Part shown: positions 6,116 to 6,595 of the stretch, one piece after another
How the letters are laid out: every line of letters starts with the position of its first letter
How positions within the stretch are numbered: position 1 is the first letter of the stretch
Origin: an uncultured Clostridium sp.
GTDB taxonomy: Bacteria; Bacillota; Clostridia; Clostridiales; Clostridiaceae
Assembly (NCBI GenBank): GCA_946575275.1
Contig: CAMNZV010000091.1
Span: 1 to 6,595 of the forward strand
Reading direction: 5' to 3'
DNA length: 6,595 bases
Notes under the pieces: model-generated
Seen by the model: only the letters and a program-made list of their open reading frames with translations
Databases searched by the model: none
Told to the model about the DNA's origin: nothing
Translations under genes and position numbers: made by a program

Positions 6116-6595
6116 GTGATAATACGAGAGAACACCATTAAAGCTTTGGATGTTTCTGCTAAGTTTCAAATAGACAGTGAAACTGCAAAATATAACCCGG
6201 AAAACCTTATATTTTTTGACTTAGAACATTATGTATATAAAAAACCAAAGTGTATTGGAGTTTTTGGCGCATGTATCTATGATAAAGAAACTAAAGAACT
6301 TAAGGTTACTCAATACATGATTGAGAACAGATATGAGGCTGTTGACATCTTATATTTAGCCAAGGAATATTTTATCGATATGAAAGGCAAAGGAAAGGAT
6401 ACTATAGTTACCTTTTCAGGAAATAATGATTTTACGGTTATTAATTATCTTTTTGAAAAAGAAGGTATTATCTTTGATTTTAATACCGAATTCAATTCTG
6501 TGGATATTCAAAAAGAATATGAAAAAGAAAGATTAAAATCTATAGGACTTAAAGATCTAGAAAAGCAGTATGGAAAAATAAGAGAAAGTGAACTT
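6116..6595 (+). CDS. RNase H-fold (YprB-like, DEDD-type) nuclease domain protein, 3'-truncated
   Basis: The frame is open from a stop at 6080-6082 to the window end, with 160 codons visible from GTG at 6116. No in-frame ATG occurs until codon 68, which lies within the domain. GTG is therefore the best start; TTG at 6146 is an alternative. The ribosome binding site is weak (AAGAG at 6104-6108, seven bases upstream). The protein resembles the RNase H-like domain of YprB-type proteins (PF13482): exonuclease motif I is FFDLEH with Asp35 and Glu37, motif II is FSGNNDF with Asp105, a further Asp130 follows in VDIQKEY, and GLKDLEKQYG at 144-153 matches the usual segment ahead of the last motif. The final catalytic Asp and any partner domain lie beyond the window. 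Such proteins are predicted metal-dependent 3'-5' nucleases acting on DNA or RNA; the substrate is unknown. It follows argS by 90 bases and has its own likely promoter. Confidence 0.8.
   Translation, partial: MIIRENTIKALDVSAKFQIDSETAKYNPENLIFFDLEHYVYKKPKCIGVFGACIYDKETKELKVTQYMIENRYEAVDILYLAKEYFIDMKGKGKDTIVTFSGNNDFTVINYLFEKEGIIFDFNTEFNSVDIQKEYEKERLKSIGLKDLEKQYGKIRESEL

Overview
The window is about 6.6 kb of AT-rich DNA (roughly 30% GC by eye). It has strong AGGAG-type ribosome binding sites, AGA/TTA/ATA-rich codon use and a T-box leader ahead of an aminoacyl-tRNA synthetase gene. This points to a Firmicute, most likely Clostridium sensu stricto or a close relative. It looks like ordinary chromosomal backbone: no mobile elements, CRISPR arrays, rRNA or tRNA genes were seen.

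Layout. (1) Positions 2-2439, plus strand: three closely spaced genes that look like one transcript. They are the 3' part of a phosphodiester glycosidase (NAGPA-fold) gene, a membrane-anchored extracytoplasmic protein of unknown function with propeller-like repeats, and trmB (tRNA m7G46 methyltransferase). A long hairpin at 2416-2455 ends this unit; its 5' arm is the last seven codons of trmB. (2) Positions 2462-3964, minus strand: a Ppx/GppA-family protein with a C-terminal HD-type domain, convergent with trmB. (3) Positions 3965-4333: a divergent control region holding an extended -10 promoter facing left and a consensus sigma-A promoter facing right. The latter drives a complete T-box riboswitch with stem I, a stem III hairpin, an antiterminator and a terminator. 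(4) Positions 4334-6025: argS (arginyl-tRNA synthetase). (5) From 6116 to the window edge: the 5' part of a gene for an RNase H-fold, DEDD-type (YprB-like) nuclease domain protein, with its own likely promoter.

How they fit. trmB and argS are both tRNA genes but are in separate transcription units. argS is probably switched on when uncharged tRNA-Arg accumulates, through the T-box. The first two genes encode products that probably act at or outside the membrane and share a transcript with trmB without an evident functional link. The most unusual feature is the Ppx/GppA protein: its HD-domain signatures are intact, but three acidic residues of the N-terminal phosphatase core are replaced (Tyr8, Cys134, His141). 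It may therefore be a sensor or pseudoenzyme rather than a working exopolyphosphatase or pppGpp phosphatase. I see no clear evidence of an entirely new system.
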